Assembly (NCBI GenBank): GCA_024707075.1
Contig: JANQAK010000006.1
Coordinates: 434,001-498,000 of the forward strand
Direction of reading: 5' to 3'
From: Afipia sp.
Lineage (GTDB): Bacteria; Pseudomonadota; Alphaproteobacteria; Rhizobiales; Xanthobacteraceae
Length of the DNA: 64,000 bases
Shown: piece after piece, positions 1 through 9,286 of the stretch
Position numbering within the stretch: the stretch's first letter is position 1
Layout: every line of letters starts with the position of its first letter
Notes under the pieces: model-generated
What the model was told of the DNA's origin: nothing
Databases searched by the model: none
The model's input: only the letters and a program-made list of their open reading frames with translations
Program-made: the position numbers and the translations under genes

Positions 1-908
1 TTGCGCGGTCCGCGTCAGCAGCGCTGGCGTGATGATCGCCTTCAGTTCGTCGGCATGATGGAAGCGGGCGATGGTGGTGTTGTACTTCGGATCGTCGGCA
101 AGTTCCGGCATGTCGAGCAAAGTGCAGAAGGCGGTCCATTGCGCCGGCGTCACCACGGTAACGCCGAGCCAGCCGTGCCTGGTCTGGAACGCGCCGCTTG
201 GATAGCCGCGCCCGAAGCGGTTGATGCCTGCGCGCGGGCGGGTGAATCCGGCTTCCAGCGCCAGCCCGGTATCGAACTCGCTGATATGCAGCATCGCTTC
301 GAGATTGTTGACGGCGAAGCGCCGCGCGCCGTGCGCGTATCCATAAAGTCCGGCGAGGCTCGGAATGAACGCGGTCAGCCCGCCCATCACGCCGATCTGG
401 CCGTCGCGCGGCAGCACCGGCGGACCTTCGACCGGGCCGACCAGTTTCACCAGCCCGGCGAGGCTGCGGCAGACCGAGTCTGTGGCCTGATAGTTGCGAT
501 AAGGGCCGTATTCGCCGAACCACGAGACCGCGGTGATGGCGAGGCCGGGATCGGCCTTGCGCAGGCGGTCATGAGAAATCAGCGACGCCTTCACCGCGTC
601 GGGATGCCGCGCATCGAGCAGCAGGTCGGCCCCGGCGAGCAGCGCGAGAATCTTGTCCGCGCCTGCCGTCGTTTCGGCATCGGCGGTGACACTTTTCTTG
701 TTGGTGTTGAGCCAGGCGAAAGTGAGGCTCTCCTGTTGTCCGCGGCCGGCGTCGATCAGCGGCGCAATGCGCCGTGCCGGATCGCCGCCTTGCGGTTCGA
801 TCTTGATGACCTCCGCGCCGAAATCCGCGAACAGCTTGCCGCAATAGCCGAGCGCGTCGCCCGATCCGAGTTCGACAACGCGCAGGTGGGAAAGGGGAGA
901 GACGGCAT
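1..908 (-). CDS. CaiB/BaiF family (class III) CoA-transferase, C-terminus beyond the window edge
   Basis: Read on the minus strand, one frame is open from about 927 to the window edge and gives a typical class III CoA-transferase N-terminal half: LRVVELGSG, then FGAEVIKIEPQGGDPARR, a LNTNKKSV segment, and later GYPSGAFQTRHGW. The family moves CoA between an acyl-CoA and a carboxylic acid. The start is a problem: the only good ATG (906-908) is in another frame, and the open frame begins right after a TGA (928-930) with no ATG, GTG or TTG before the conserved region. Removing two bases from the short CT repeat just after the ATG would join MPS to PLSHLRVVEL. So this is either an indel in the first codons or an unusual CTG start. 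Substrate unknown. Confidence 0.8.
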
Positions 909-969
909 TTCGACCCTGTGTGTTTTTTCACAAGGTGCACGATCCGGTTCAATCGTGCAATCATCACCG

Positions 970-1310
970 CGTCGTCCCCGCGAAAGCGGGGACCCACCGG
1001 CTTTCGAACCGGATTGACGTCGCGTCATCCTGAGGTGCGAGCCGCGTTTTTGCGGCGAGCCTCGAAGAATGCGCGGAGCAAATGAGGACCACGCCGCCCC
1101 CTTCGAGGCTCGCAAGTGCTCGCACCTCAGGATGACGGCGGTCTGCTCCCAAGTTCGGAGACTATGGGTCCCCGCTTTCGCAGGGACGACATCGCGTGGA
1201 AAGCGCAAACAAATTCGAGTCGTCATGGCCGGGCTTGACCCGGCCATCCATCTTCTAGAGATGCATTTTTTGAAGAGGATGGATCACCGGGTCAAGCCCG
1301 GTGATGACGA
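970..1310. repeat. Cluster of REP-like palindromes between two genes
   Basis: The 400-base gap holds three nested or adjacent inverted repeats and no gene. The first is a hairpin GTCCCCGC-GAAA-GCGGGGAC (974-993) with a degenerate partner at 1168-1187. Between these lies a long inverted repeat whose arms, cctgaggtgcgag and complement, lie near 1023-1041 and 1119-1137. A third pair at 1221-1309 has arms of cgtcatggccgggcttgac type. Short ORFs here are by-products of the palindromes. Such dispersed hairpins are typical of Bradyrhizobium relatives. Confidence 0.8.
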
Positions 1311-2156
1311 CTAAATTTGTCGCGCCATCCGCGGCGGTGTCTTGTTGAGCGCCGCCGCCATCGCGCTGATCAGCGGCTTCATGAAAAAGGAGTCGTTGGC
1401 GGGATAGATGTCGGTGTGCAAGCCGTTGGCTTTGAGTTCGTCGGAGACCACCGGGCCGACCGAGGCAATCGGCGTCTGCGCCAGCCCCGCGCGCAGCTTG
1501 TCCTCGCAGCCGTGGGCGCGCGCCACCTCGATCAGCCGCCGCACCTGTCCCGAGCTTGTCAGCGCGATGGCATCGACGCGGCCCTGCGCCATCTCATCAA
1601 TGGCGGCGACAATGTTGGTCTCCGCCGCCTCACCGTCATAGATGTAGGGCAGTACGGTCTCGACGCTCGCGCCGAGTGACGTGATCGCGGCGATCAGCTT
1701 GCCGTGATCCTTGTCGGGATAAAGTTGCAATCCGACGCGGTGGCCGTTGAGGTTTTCCTTCGCCAGCATGGCGGCGACGCCCTCCGAGGTCGGCGTCTCG
1801 GTCTGCACCTGCGCGTCGAGGCCGATCTCGCGCAGCGCGCGCACCGGCTTCGGACCGCGCGCGAACCGTTTGGCCTTGCCGATGGCGGCAATGAAATCCT
1901 GATCGACGCCGATGCGTTGCGCGACTTTCATCATCCGGCGCAGGCCTTCGCCGGTCATCAGCACCAGATCGTCGAAGGGTTTTGCGATGAACAGCCTGAT
2001 CCACGCCTCGACGGGGGCGGGGTCCGGCGCGTCGCGGATGGTGAACATCGGGCATTGCAGCACGTCCGCGCCCTGCTCGGAGAGCAGGCGGGAAAACTGC
2101 GCTTCCTCGCGCGTCTCCAGAATTAGAATTCGGTAACCATCAAGTCTGCCAGCCAT
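1311..2156 (-). CDS. hemD: Uroporphyrinogen-III synthase (HemD family)
   Basis: A 281-residue protein of the HemD fold, which cyclises hydroxymethylbilane to uroporphyrinogen III in tetrapyrrole synthesis. The start MAGRLDGYRILILETRE shows the usual first beta strand; PCMF-like and LVLMTGEGLRR segments follow, and the C-terminal half has DAIALTSSGQVRRL and PIASVGPVVSDEL, the characteristic second-domain motifs. I use the ATG at 2156 because an AAGGG lies just upstream; a longer reading from a TTG at 2195 adds 13 poorly conserved residues. HemD proteins diverge strongly, so the exact reaction is by family. No partner haem gene is adjacent. Confidence 0.85.
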   Translation of the reverse strand: MAGRLDGYRILILETREEAQFSRLLSEQGADVLQCPMFTIRDAPDPAPVEAWIRLFIAKPFDDLVLMTGEGLRRMMKVAQRIGVDQDFIAAIGKAKRFARGPKPVRALREIGLDAQVQTETPTSEGVAAMLAKENLNGHRVGLQLYPDKDHGKLIAAITSLGASVETVLPYIYDGEAAETNIVAAIDEMAQGRVDAIALTSSGQVRRLIEVARAHGCEDKLRAGLAQTPIASVGPVVSDELKANGLHTDIYPANDSFFMKPLISAMAAALNKTPPRMARQI

Positions 2157-2247
2157 AGGACCCTTCACCGACCAAAGTCGCATGTGTGACTTCAATTTAG
2201 GCCTGCGGACGTTCGGGTGAAAGGCCGTTTTGGAGCAATATCTGATG

Positions 2248-2273
2248 GTCGTCCCGGCGTTCGCCGGGACGAC
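2248..2273. repeat. Single REP-like hairpin
   Basis: Near-perfect inverted repeat GTCGTCCCGGC-GTTC-GCCGGGACGAC between the divergent hemD and purU genes. It is a variant of the GTCCCCGC hairpins found elsewhere in the window. Confidence 0.7.
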
Positions 2274-2398
2274 ACGGGATATGTGGCGCGCGTCCCTATT
2301 CCTTAGTCATCACCACCATTGGCGAAAGTTCCGCATGAGTGCTAGAGGAGGGCCACATCCCGGCCTCCAGATATTGTCCTCCCACGATCCTGCCCCTC

Positions 2399-3262
2399 AT
2401 GTCCGCACAGCAATTCGTATTGACCCTGTCCTGTCCAGATCGTCCCGGCATCGTGTCGGCGGTTTCGACCTTCCTGTTCGCCAACGGGCAGAACATTCTC
2501 GACGCGCAGCAATACAGCGACATCGAGACCGGAAAATTCTTCATGCGGGTGATGTTCGATTCGCCCGCGACAACGGCGGACCTCGCCACGTTGCAGGCCG
2601 GGTTCGGCGTCATCGCCAAACCGTTCGACATGGCGTGGCAGTTGCGCGACCGCAGCGCGCATCATCGCGTGCTCTTGATGGTGTCGAAATTCGATCATTG
2701 CCTCGCCGATATTCTGTATCGCTGGCGGCGCGGCGAACTGCCGATGATCCCGACCGCGATCGTCTCCAATCATCCGCGCGAGACCTACAGCGGGCTCGAT
2801 TTCGGCGACATCCCGTTTCACCATCTGCCGGTGACGCGCGCCACCAAGGACGCGCAGGAAGCCGCGGTCTGGAAGATCATCCAGGACACGAAGACCGACC
2901 TCGTGGTGCTGGCGCGCTACATGCAGGTGCTGTCGGAAGACTTCGCCGGCAAGCTCAGCGGGCGCTGCATCAACATCCACCACTCGTTCCTGCCGGGCTT
3001 CAAGGGCGCCAAGCCCTACCATCAGGCGCATGAGCGCGGCGTCAAGCTGATCGGCGCGACCGCGCACTACGTCACCGGCGCGCTCGACGAAGGCCCGATC
3101 ATCGAGCAGGACATCGAACGCATCAGCCACCGCGACGCGCCGGACGATCTGGTGCGCAAGGGCGCCGACATCGAACGCCGCGTGCTCGCCCGCGCCATGC
3201 GCTATCATCTTGAGGATCGCGTGATCCTCAACGGCCTCAAGACGGTGGTGTTCACGGATTAG
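2399..3262 (+). CDS. purU: Formyltetrahydrofolate deformylase
   Basis: 287 residues. Hydrolyses 10-formyl-tetrahydrofolate to formate and tetrahydrofolate, balancing one-carbon pools. Residues 1-80 form an ACT domain ([20 protein letters not shown]); the rest is a formyltransferase fold. The catalytic Asn, His and Asp of the family are visible in [17 protein letters not shown] and in [12 protein letters not shown] chose the ATG at 2399 because [17 protein letters not shown] is the normal N-terminus; the longer reading from 2339 is not conserved-looking. It lies 13 bases upstream of a MetE-like gene on the same strand, so the two probably form a one-carbon operon. Confidence 0.93.
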   Translation: MSAQQFVLTLSCPDRPGIVSAVSTFLFANGQNILDAQQYSDIETGKFFMRVMFDSPATTADLATLQAGFGVIAKPFDMAWQLRDRSAHHRVLLMVSKFDHCLADILYRWRRGELPMIPTAIVSNHPRETYSGLDFGDIPFHHLPVTRATKDAQEAAVWKIIQDTKTDLVVLARYMQVLSEDFAGKLSGRCINIHHSFLPGFKGAKPYHQAHERGVKLIGATAHYVTGALDEGPIIEQDIERISHRDAPDDLVRKGADIERRVLARAMRYHLEDRVILNGLKTVVFTD

Positions 3263-3275
3263 AACCGGTTCGGGC

Positions 3276-4397
3276 ATGACGATGCAGAGATCAAGGCCTC
3301 CCTTCCGCGCCGATCACGTCGGCAGCCTGCTGCGGCCCCAGCGAGTAAAGGAAGCCCGCGCGAAATTCCAGACAGGCGCCATCACCGCCGCCGAACTGCT
3401 GCGCGTCGAAAATCTCGAAATCGGCAAGATCGTGCAGAAGCAGAAGCAGTCCGGCTTGCGGCTCGCGACCGACGGCGAGATGCGCCGCGTGTGGTGGCAT
3501 TTCGATTTCCTGAAACATCTCACGGGTTGCGAGCTCCACAAGACCGAGGGCGCGGTTGTCGCAGGCCGGGTCACCAGCGGCGAAAGCATCCGCGTCACCG
3601 GCAAGCTCGATTTTCCCGACAAGCATCCGATGATCGAGCACTTCAAGCTGCTCAAGGACCGCTGCGATCTCGCCGGCGTCGTGGCGAAGATGACGATCCC
3701 GTCGCCGTCGCTGCTGCATTATCGCGGCGGACGGGCTGCGATCTCCGAGCAGGCCTATCCGAACATCGACGACTTCTTCGTCGATCTGGCGAAGACCTGG
3801 CGCAAGGCCGTGCAGGCGTTCTATGACGCGGGCTGCCGCTATCTGCAATTCGACGACACCGTGTGGGCCTATCTCTGCTCGGAAGATCAGCGGGCGAAGC
3901 TGCGGGCACGGGGTGAAGATCCCGACAGCCTGCCGGCGGTCTACGCCCGCGTCATCAACTACGCGATTGCCGAACGGCCCGCCGACATGACCATCACCAC
4001 GCACGTGTGCCGCGGCAATTTCCGTTCGAACTGGATCGCGTCGGGCGGCTACGAGCCTGTGGCGGAGACGCTTTTGGCGCGCGTCAACTACGACGGCTAT
4101 TTCCTCGAATACGATTCCGACCGCGCCGGCGGATTCGAGCCGCTGCGCTTTCTGCCGAAGGGCAACAAGGTCGTGGTGCTCGGCCTCATCACGTCGAAGA
4201 CCGGCGCGCTGGAGAAGAAGGACGACATCAAGAAGCGATTGATGGAAGCAGCCGCGCTGGTGCCGCTCGATCAACTCGCGCTGTCGCCGCAATGCGGCTT
4301 CGCTTCGACGGAAGAAGGCAACATCATCACCGAGGACGAGCAATGGGCGAAGCTGCGGCTCACGGCCGAGATCGCGAACGAGGTGTGGGGCAGGTAG
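3276..4397 (+). CDS. MetE-like cobalamin-independent methyltransferase (single-domain type)
   Basis: 373 residues, about half the length of full MetE, matching the stand-alone C-terminal catalytic domain family (YxjG/YxjH-like). It opens with FRADHVGSLLRP, the standard start of this group. The zinc-site pattern is present: THVCRGN supplies His and Cys, and the distal Cys is in LSPQCGFAST. FDDTVWAYL fits the substrate-binding region. The family transfers methyl groups to homocysteine or related thiols; the methyl donor of the short forms is not settled. Located directly after purU, and within 8 kb of metK and ahcY, which suits a role in the methyl cycle. Confidence 0.85.
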   Translation: MTMQRSRPPFRADHVGSLLRPQRVKEARAKFQTGAITAAELLRVENLEIGKIVQKQKQSGLRLATDGEMRRVWWHFDFLKHLTGCELHKTEGAVVAGRVTSGESIRVTGKLDFPDKHPMIEHFKLLKDRCDLAGVVAKMTIPSPSLLHYRGGRAAISEQAYPNIDDFFVDLAKTWRKAVQAFYDAGCRYLQFDDTVWAYLCSEDQRAKLRARGEDPDSLPAVYARVINYAIAERPADMTITTHVCRGNFRSNWIASGGYEPVAETLLARVNYDGYFLEYDSDRAGGFEPLRFLPKGNKVVVLGLITSKTGALEKKDDIKKRLMEAAALVPLDQLALSPQCGFASTEEGNIITEDEQWAKLRLTAEIANEVWGR

Positions 4398-4494
4398 CGC
4401 GAATCTGCGAGTTGCAACATCAGTTCGCAGACTTTTGAATGCCGCAACCGCATTTCCAGAGGTAGAAGTCACCCGAACAGGAGGCGCAGGCAAC

Positions 4495-4920
4495 ATGTTG
4501 TGCGACACGAACGTGACCGCGGGCCAGTGCCATTGCGGCGCAGTGCGTTTCGAGGTGACGCTCAGCGACGGCTTCGACTCGATCCGGCGCTGCACCTGCT
4601 CTTACTGCCGGATGCGCGGCGCGGTCGTCGTCATGGCGGAAATGGGTGGGATCAACGTCCTGCAAGGCGAGGACGTGTTGACAACCTACCGCTTCCATAC
4701 CGGATCGGCGCAGCACTTCTTCTGCTCTCGCTGCGGAATATATACGCATCATCAACGGCGATCTAACCAGAATCTGTATGCCGTCAACGTGGCGTGTCTG
4801 GACGGGATAAGCCCGTTCGATTTCTCCGAGGTGCCGGTCATGGATGGCATCAATCATACGAACGACACCGGCCAGCCGACGCGTCAGGCGGGCACACTCC
4901 GCTTCATCCCGGCTGACTAA
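4495..4920 (+). CDS. GFA / CENP-V family zinc protein
   Basis: 141 residues with the zinc-binding pattern of the glutathione-dependent formaldehyde-activating (GFA) superfamily: GQCHCGAVRFEV near residue 11, RRCTCSYCRMRGAV near residue 33, and HFFCSRCGIYTHH near residue 75. Many members are not formaldehyde enzymes, so the substrate is unknown. The ATG at 4495 is preceded by AGGAGG at 4479-4484; a TTG at 4435 would give 20 extra residues of no family character. It stands alone 97 bases after the MetE-like gene. Confidence 0.85.
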   Translation: MLCDTNVTAGQCHCGAVRFEVTLSDGFDSIRRCTCSYCRMRGAVVVMAEMGGINVLQGEDVLTTYRFHTGSAQHFFCSRCGIYTHHQRRSNQNLYAVNVACLDGISPFDFSEVPVMDGINHTNDTGQPTRQAGTLRFIPAD

Positions 4921-5009
4921 CTGTCGCTGCACGACCGCACAGCAAATGACCTCGCGTTGAAGCTGGCGCCTCGACCTTCGACTCAATCATTGCCATCTCA
5001 ATTCGCACC

Positions 5010-6243
5010 CTAGTGCCCGCTCAGCACCAGCGTCTTGACCGGAAGCAGCAGCGCCTGAATACGCAGCAGCATCGCATGCACGATGCCGACGGCATCGATG
5101 GCGTGCAGCCAGATGCGTTTCGATGTGCCGGTCTCCTTTGCGGCGATCACGTCGTGGTTGCTGGTGTAGGCGTTGGCGATGCAACTGCTGCCCGGCGTGA
5201 CGCCCTCAAGCCCCCCCTTGATAGATCGGCTCCATGAAGACGAGAATTGAACCCGGCCTCAGCGTCTGCTGGGCTTCGAGCAATTGTTCGCCGCCGCGGA
5301 ACTGGCCGGCCGCGATGTAGTCCTGCACGCTCGTGATCACCATCGGGATCACGGTCCACGGCTTGGAGATGCAGGTGGCCTCGGCCACCATCCCGACCTT
5401 CATGACCTGGGCTTCGATCTGGCCGAACCCGGCAGCCAGCGCGCGCCTGCCTGCGCCTTCCGGAATCAGGACGCCGGCCGATCGCATCATCGGATTGACG
5501 ACATCGCCCGGCCGCAACGTGAACTGTTCGACACGGCCGGCGACGCCGGCGCGGATCGAGGTCTTGTCCAGATCCACCTGAGCCTCGGCAAGCGCCGCCT
5601 GCGCGCTGGCCTTCTCCGCGGGCAGCAGGGAGTTGACGCGGGCCATCACCGACTGCTTCGAGGCGGTGACCGCATCGAGCGTGCCCTGCCGTCCGCTCAG
5701 GATCACCTCGAGCTTTTCGATGTCGCGCTGCGGGACGATGCCGGGATTGCGCTTTTGCAGGTCGCGCTTGACGTCGAGTTCATCGGATGCCTGTTGCAGT
5801 GAACTTTTGGCTTCCTGAATCTGCGCGTCGGCTTTCAGGACATCCGCCTGCGCCGCCACCATGGCCGCGTCGATCTCCGCGATCTTGCGCCGCGCGGTTT
5901 CGAGCGCGGCTTCCTGCTTTGCGCTGTCCAGCTTGAAGAGGACGTCGCCCTGTTTGACGGGGGCGCTGAAATCCGCGTGAACCTGCGATACGCGTCCGAT
6001 GGTCTCCGGCACGATCGGAACGGTTCTGTAGTACAGCGTCGCGCTGGTCGTGGACGGGTGGAAATAGAAGATGACGGTGATCAGGGCGACCGTCAGCATC
6101 ACGCAGGCGGTGATGCCCCAGCGCAGTTCATACCAGACCGAGAACAGCGTGATTTCCTTGCCGAGCCGTTTTCCCTGCGCGTAGCGGCGATAGAGATAAT
6201 CGGGAAAGACCGTCAGAAGCGAGCAGAGCAGCAGTTCAAGCAT
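5010..6243 (-). pseudogene. HlyD-family membrane fusion protein interrupted by a frameshift in a G7 run
   Basis: The first 345 codons encode a periplasmic adaptor: N-terminal membrane segment (about residues 48-68), a YYRTVPIVPETIGRVSQVHAD barrel-sandwich strand, a long coiled coil (about 105-215) and the second half-motif VAGRVEQFTLRPGDVV. The frame stops at 5206-5208 just after a run of seven G (coding strand, 5211-5217). With six G the frame continues for 66 residues through EGVTPGSSCIANAYTS to LVLSGH and a TAG at 5010, which is the expected end of this family. So the intact protein would be about 410 residues. It overlaps the upstream gene by 8 bases. The cause could be sequencing error, true decay or slippage. 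Confidence 0.8.
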
Positions 6244-6715
6244 GACCCGGCACCTCGCCCTTGCCGACAGGGTCCGTCGTCTTGCCGGATGCGTCGGCGG
6301 GAGCGGCGTGAACCGGCGTTTTAGCCGGCTCGGATGGATCGGGGTCGGGTGGAATGCCGGCCATTTTCTGCACCGAGCCGGCGATGCTGCGCAGCGGTGT
6401 GCTGAAATCGGGCAGGTCGACCATGGCGAGGAACAGTGCGATCACCCAGAACAGGTGATTGTGCGTAAAGAGCGCGAGCAGGCAAAGCACGGCCACGATC
6501 TCGAATTGCAGCTTTTGCGATTTGTGCGCCATGCGCTCCGGCAGCGAATGGATTTGCAGATAGATATTGCCGACCGCCAGAATGGCGACGAGCAGGATGA
6601 TACCCACGGCGACCATCAGGACATCGGTGTCCCCCGGCGCGGTGATGAATGAGGGCAAGTGATGTGGCGCGGCCGGATGAAGTGACTCGCTCAAGGCAGC
6701 CTCCATTCCAGACAT
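6236..6715 (-). CDS. Small inner-membrane protein coupled to the HlyD gene
   Basis: 159 residues with two predicted membrane segments: VLMVAVGIILLVAILAVGNIYL (about 33-53) and FEIVAVLCLLALFTHNHLFWVIALFLAMV (about 73-100). The C-terminal tail is rich in Pro, Asp and Lys and probably cytoplasmic. The stop overlaps the HlyD start by 8 bases, so translation is likely coupled, pointing to a two-gene envelope or efflux unit similar in layout to other small membrane protein plus HlyD pairs. The start at 6715 (MSGMEAALS) is preferred over the longer open frame to 6910, which has no family-like sequence. Function unknown. Confidence 0.7.
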   Translation of the reverse strand: MSGMEAALSESLHPAAPHHLPSFITAPGDTDVLMVAVGIILLVAILAVGNIYLQIHSLPERMAHKSQKLQFEIVAVLCLLALFTHNHLFWVIALFLAMVDLPDFSTPLRSIAGSVQKMAGIPPDPDPSEPAKTPVHAAPADASGKTTDPVGKGEVPGHA

Positions 6716-7001
6716 GGTGCAGTGAACAAAATATGCGTCTGGCAATCGGTAGCCGGTAATCTTTGCACACGGCGGCAACTTGGCAAGCGCGAGATCGGCT
6801 GCGCTGGTCAGAAGACACAGATTGATGCGGAGGACTGCCGGCTGTCCCACGGCCTGAACTTGTTCATCCGCCGGGAATGGGCATCGGCGACGATGCGCGC
6901 GGCGCGGCATTTTGCCTGTGGGCTGCCCGCCCGATTGCCGTCACCATCGCGCCCTTTGCAGCGAAGTCCGTCACCATTTCGCCCTTTGCCGGCGAGCCGC
7001 A

Positions 7002-7904
7002 TTAATGACGGGTTTCCGCCGCTCCGGAGATGGTCAACGCCGCCGCGACATGGCGCAGCTTGTCGGGATTGCGGGTGATGTAGATCTCGGTGATCTTGCC
7101 GTCCTCGATGGCGAACGCCGTGGTCTGAAATACATTGTCGCGCTCGTAGCTGACATAGCCCGGCAGGCCATCGATCCGCATCGGCTGGAACAGGTCCGCC
7201 GCTGGCCGCATCCGCAGCTTGCGGGTGAGGCCTTGGTACAGGCGCAGCGCGCGCTCCAGTCCGATGATCGGATTGCGGAAGGCGATGACCTTGCCGCCGC
7301 CGTCGGAACGGATCACGACGTTCTGCGCGAGGATCGCGCGCAAGGCGTTGGTGTCGCCGCTGCGCGAGGCGATGAAAAAGGCTTCGGCGATGCGGCTGCC
7401 TTCGTCGCGCGCGACCGTGTAACGCGGCCGCGAGTCCTGCACGTGCTTTCGCGCGCGTGCGGCGAGTTGCCGGACGGCGGCGGGATCGCGCTCGACCGTC
7501 ACCGCCACTTCATCGAGCGGAACGCCGAATACATCGTGAAGCAGGAAGGCCGCGCGCTCCAGCGGCGACAGCCGTTCCAGCGCAAGCATCAGCGTCAGCG
7601 TGAGATCGTCCTGGTCCACGTCATCCGGCTCCTCGATCATCGGCTCCGGCAGCCACGACCCGACATAGGTTTCGCGGCGTGACCGCGCGGACTTCATCAC
7701 GTCGAGGCACAGCCTCGTGACGATGCGGGAGAGAAATGCACTTGGGGATTCGACCTCGGCGGGGTCGACCTGCTGCCAGCGCAGCCAAGCGTCCTGCACG
7801 ACGTCCTCGGCTTCGGCCACCGATCCCAGCATGCGGTAGGCGAGACGCACCAGCCGCGGCCGATGCGTCTCGAATGTCTGTGTGCTGTCGTCAGGCAGCG
7901 GCAT
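7002..7904 (-). CDS. ECF41-type RNA polymerase sigma factor with SnoaL-like C-terminal domain
   Basis: 300 residues. Sigma region 2 (RLAYRMLGSVAEAEDVVQDAWLRW, about 18-40) and region 4 (LSPLERAAFLLHDVFG, DEVAVTVERDPAAVRQL, about 112-150) are followed by a SnoaL-like extension. Three signatures of group ECF41 are visible: WLPEP in the linker, DGGGK in the extension and NPDKL near the end. In ECF41 the extension replaces a separate anti-sigma factor and controls activity. It is the last gene of an operon with an AhpD-like gene (14-base overlap) and an oxidoreductase gene; the sigma/carboxymuconolactone-decarboxylase pairing is the known ECF41 arrangement. Confidence 0.93.
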   Translation of the reverse strand: MPLPDDSTQTFETHRPRLVRLAYRMLGSVAEAEDVVQDAWLRWQQVDPAEVESPSAFLSRIVTRLCLDVMKSARSRRETYVGSWLPEPMIEEPDDVDQDDLTLTLMLALERLSPLERAAFLLHDVFGVPLDEVAVTVERDPAAVRQLAARARKHVQDSRPRYTVARDEGSRIAEAFFIASRSGDTNALRAILAQNVVIRSDGGGKVIAFRNPIIGLERALRLYQGLTRKLRMRPAADLFQPMRIDGLPGYVSYERDNVFQTTAFAIEDGKITEIYITRNPDKLRHVAAALTISGAAETRH

Positions 7905-8367
7905 CAGCCTTGTCCTGCGCCTCGTCCACGGGATGGAGTGCGCGGAAACCGACCTGCAGACGATTCCATACGTTGATGGCGCCGATCAGCATGGTCAGGT
8001 TGACCTGTTCGCTCTCCGAGAATTCGCGCTTCAGCAATTCGTAATCGCTGTCCGGCGCCCCGGTCGCCGCCAGCAGCGTCAGGGCTTCCGTCCAGGAAAG
8101 TGCCGCCCTTTCGCGATCGCTGTAAAGGGGGGATTCGCGCCATGCGTTCAGCATGTACAGCCGCATCTCGGTCTCGCCATGGGCGCGCAGATCCGTAGTA
8201 TGCATGTGGATGCAGAAGGCACAGCCGTTGATCTGCGACGCGCGCAGCTTCACCAGTTCGATCAGGTTGTGCTCCAGGCCGCTCTTCTTGATGGCGGCTT
8301 CCAGCGCCGTCATCGCCTTGATGGCATCGGGGACCAGCTTGTAGGGGGCATCCAGTCGGGGCTTCAT
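7891..8367 (-). CDS. Carboxymuconolactone decarboxylase / AhpD-like protein
   Basis: 158 residues of the AhpD-like all-helical family. The redox CxxC is seen in INGCAFCIHMH near residue 50, with the following His two residues on, and ELVKLRASQ just before it, the usual core motif. Members act as peroxidase-linked thiol proteins or decarboxylases; here the likely role is oxidative stress handling. The ATG at 8367 has GGAG six bases upstream; the ATG at 8379 lies inside that signal. Its 3' end overlaps the ECF41 sigma gene, which typically controls exactly this kind of gene. Confidence 0.9.
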   Translation of the reverse strand: MKPRLDAPYKLVPDAIKAMTALEAAIKKSGLEHNLIELVKLRASQINGCAFCIHMHTTDLRAHGETEMRLYMLNAWRESPLYSDRERAALSWTEALTLLAATGAPDSDYELLKREFSESEQVNLTMLIGAINVWNRLQVGFRALHPVDEAQDKADAAA

Positions 8368-8409
8368 GATTGTCTCCATTTGGGTTGGGGTATTGAGGTT
8401 CGTGATCGA

Positions 8410-9171
8410 TCAGGCGGCCGCGGCGGCCGGTTGGCGGCGCAGCCACTCGGCGAATGTGATCGCGCCGATGCGCGCGCCAGCGTCCGGCGTCAGCGAGCGG
8501 TCGTCGAGCCTGATGCCGAAGTAGCGCGCGGCGGGATCGGTGATGACGTCCTTGCGGTCATTTTTGGCGGCGAGATAGGTCCGGATCAGCTGATCCATCT
8601 GGAAGGATTCCGGTCCGGCAATCTCGATCATTCCATTCACGGGCGCCGTGAGTGCTGCATCGACAACCGCAGCGGCAACATCGTCGGCCGCCATCGGCTG
8701 AATCCGTGCCGAGGAGACGCGGATGGTGGCTCCGTGGGTTGCCTCCTGCGCAATCCCGCCGACGAATTCGAAGAACTGCGTGGCGCGGACGATGGTGTAG
8801 GGCTGGCCGGAATTCTCAATGGCGCGTTCTTGCGCCAGCTTGGCGCCGAAATAGCCGAACTCGAGCAGGCGCTCGGTGCCGACCACCGACAACGCGACGT
8901 GATGCTTTACGCCTGCGGCTTTTTCCGCAGCAAGGACATTGCGTCCCGAGGCCTCGAAGAAGGCCAGCGCCGCCGCGGTTTCGAACGAGGGCGAGTTCGC
9001 CACATCGATCACGACCTGCGCGCCCGCGAATGCGTCCTTCAGTCCTTCGCCCGTGACGGTGTTGACGCCGGTGGACGGCGAGGCCGCCAGAGCCTCATGG
9101 CCGCGCTGGCGCAACCGGGCGACGACTTTCGATCCGATGAGGCCCGAGCCTCCGATAACGACGATCTTCAT
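8410..9171 (-). CDS. NAD(P)-binding Rossmann oxidoreductase (NmrA-like atypical SDR)
   Basis: 253 residues. MKIVVIGGSGLIGSKVVARL carries a clear GxxGxxG nucleotide-binding loop at residues 7-14. VKHHVALSVVG and IVRATQFFEFVGG match atypical short-chain proteins of the NmrA/HSCARG group, which often lack the catalytic Tyr and can be redox sensors or oxidoreductases. The ATG at 9171 has GGAGG seven bases upstream; the longer frame to 9297 would run across the ECF41 promoter and is rejected. First gene of the three-gene ECF41 operon. Confidence 0.88.
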   Translation of the reverse strand: MKIVVIGGSGLIGSKVVARLRQRGHEALAASPSTGVNTVTGEGLKDAFAGAQVVIDVANSPSFETAAALAFFEASGRNVLAAEKAAGVKHHVALSVVGTERLLEFGYFGAKLAQERAIENSGQPYTIVRATQFFEFVGGIAQEATHGATIRVSSARIQPMAADDVAAAVVDAALTAPVNGMIEIAGPESFQMDQLIRTYLAAKNDRKDVITDPAARYFGIRLDDRSLTPDAGARIGAITFAEWLRRQPAAAAA

Positions 9172-9258
9172 GATGGCCTCCATGTCTGATGCCGCGATGG
9201 CGGCGGTTGCGAAATGCATCGAGCCGCCGATAAGGCTGCCGTGCAGGTTCGCTCTCAA

Positions 9259-9286
9259 GACGAGGCAGCAGGGCCCGGATGTGACA
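9259..9286 (-). promoter_or_regulatory. Predicted ECF41 promoter
   Basis: On the minus strand TGTCACA (9280-9286) is followed after 17 bases by CGTC (9259-9262), close to the published ECF41 target (TGTCACA, about 16 bases, CGTC). It lies about 90 bases upstream of the oxidoreductase start and in the right direction, so the sigma factor probably drives its own operon. Confidence 0.75.

Noticed and set aside
3291-4595. Long minus-strand open frame (434 codons) opposite the MetE-like gene
   Set aside because: Mirror frame of a GC-rich gene; its sequence is Arg/Ala/His-rich with no domain, while the plus strand has clear catalytic motifs.
5206-5220. Phase-variable switch in HlyD as firm claim
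   Set aside because: Similar one-base indels in several other genes make sequencing error the simpler explanation until reads are checked.
6938-6995. Imperfect direct repeat cgtcaccat...cgccctttgc, two copies 29 bases apart
   Set aside because: Only two imperfect copies in an otherwise empty gap; too weak for an iteron or array.
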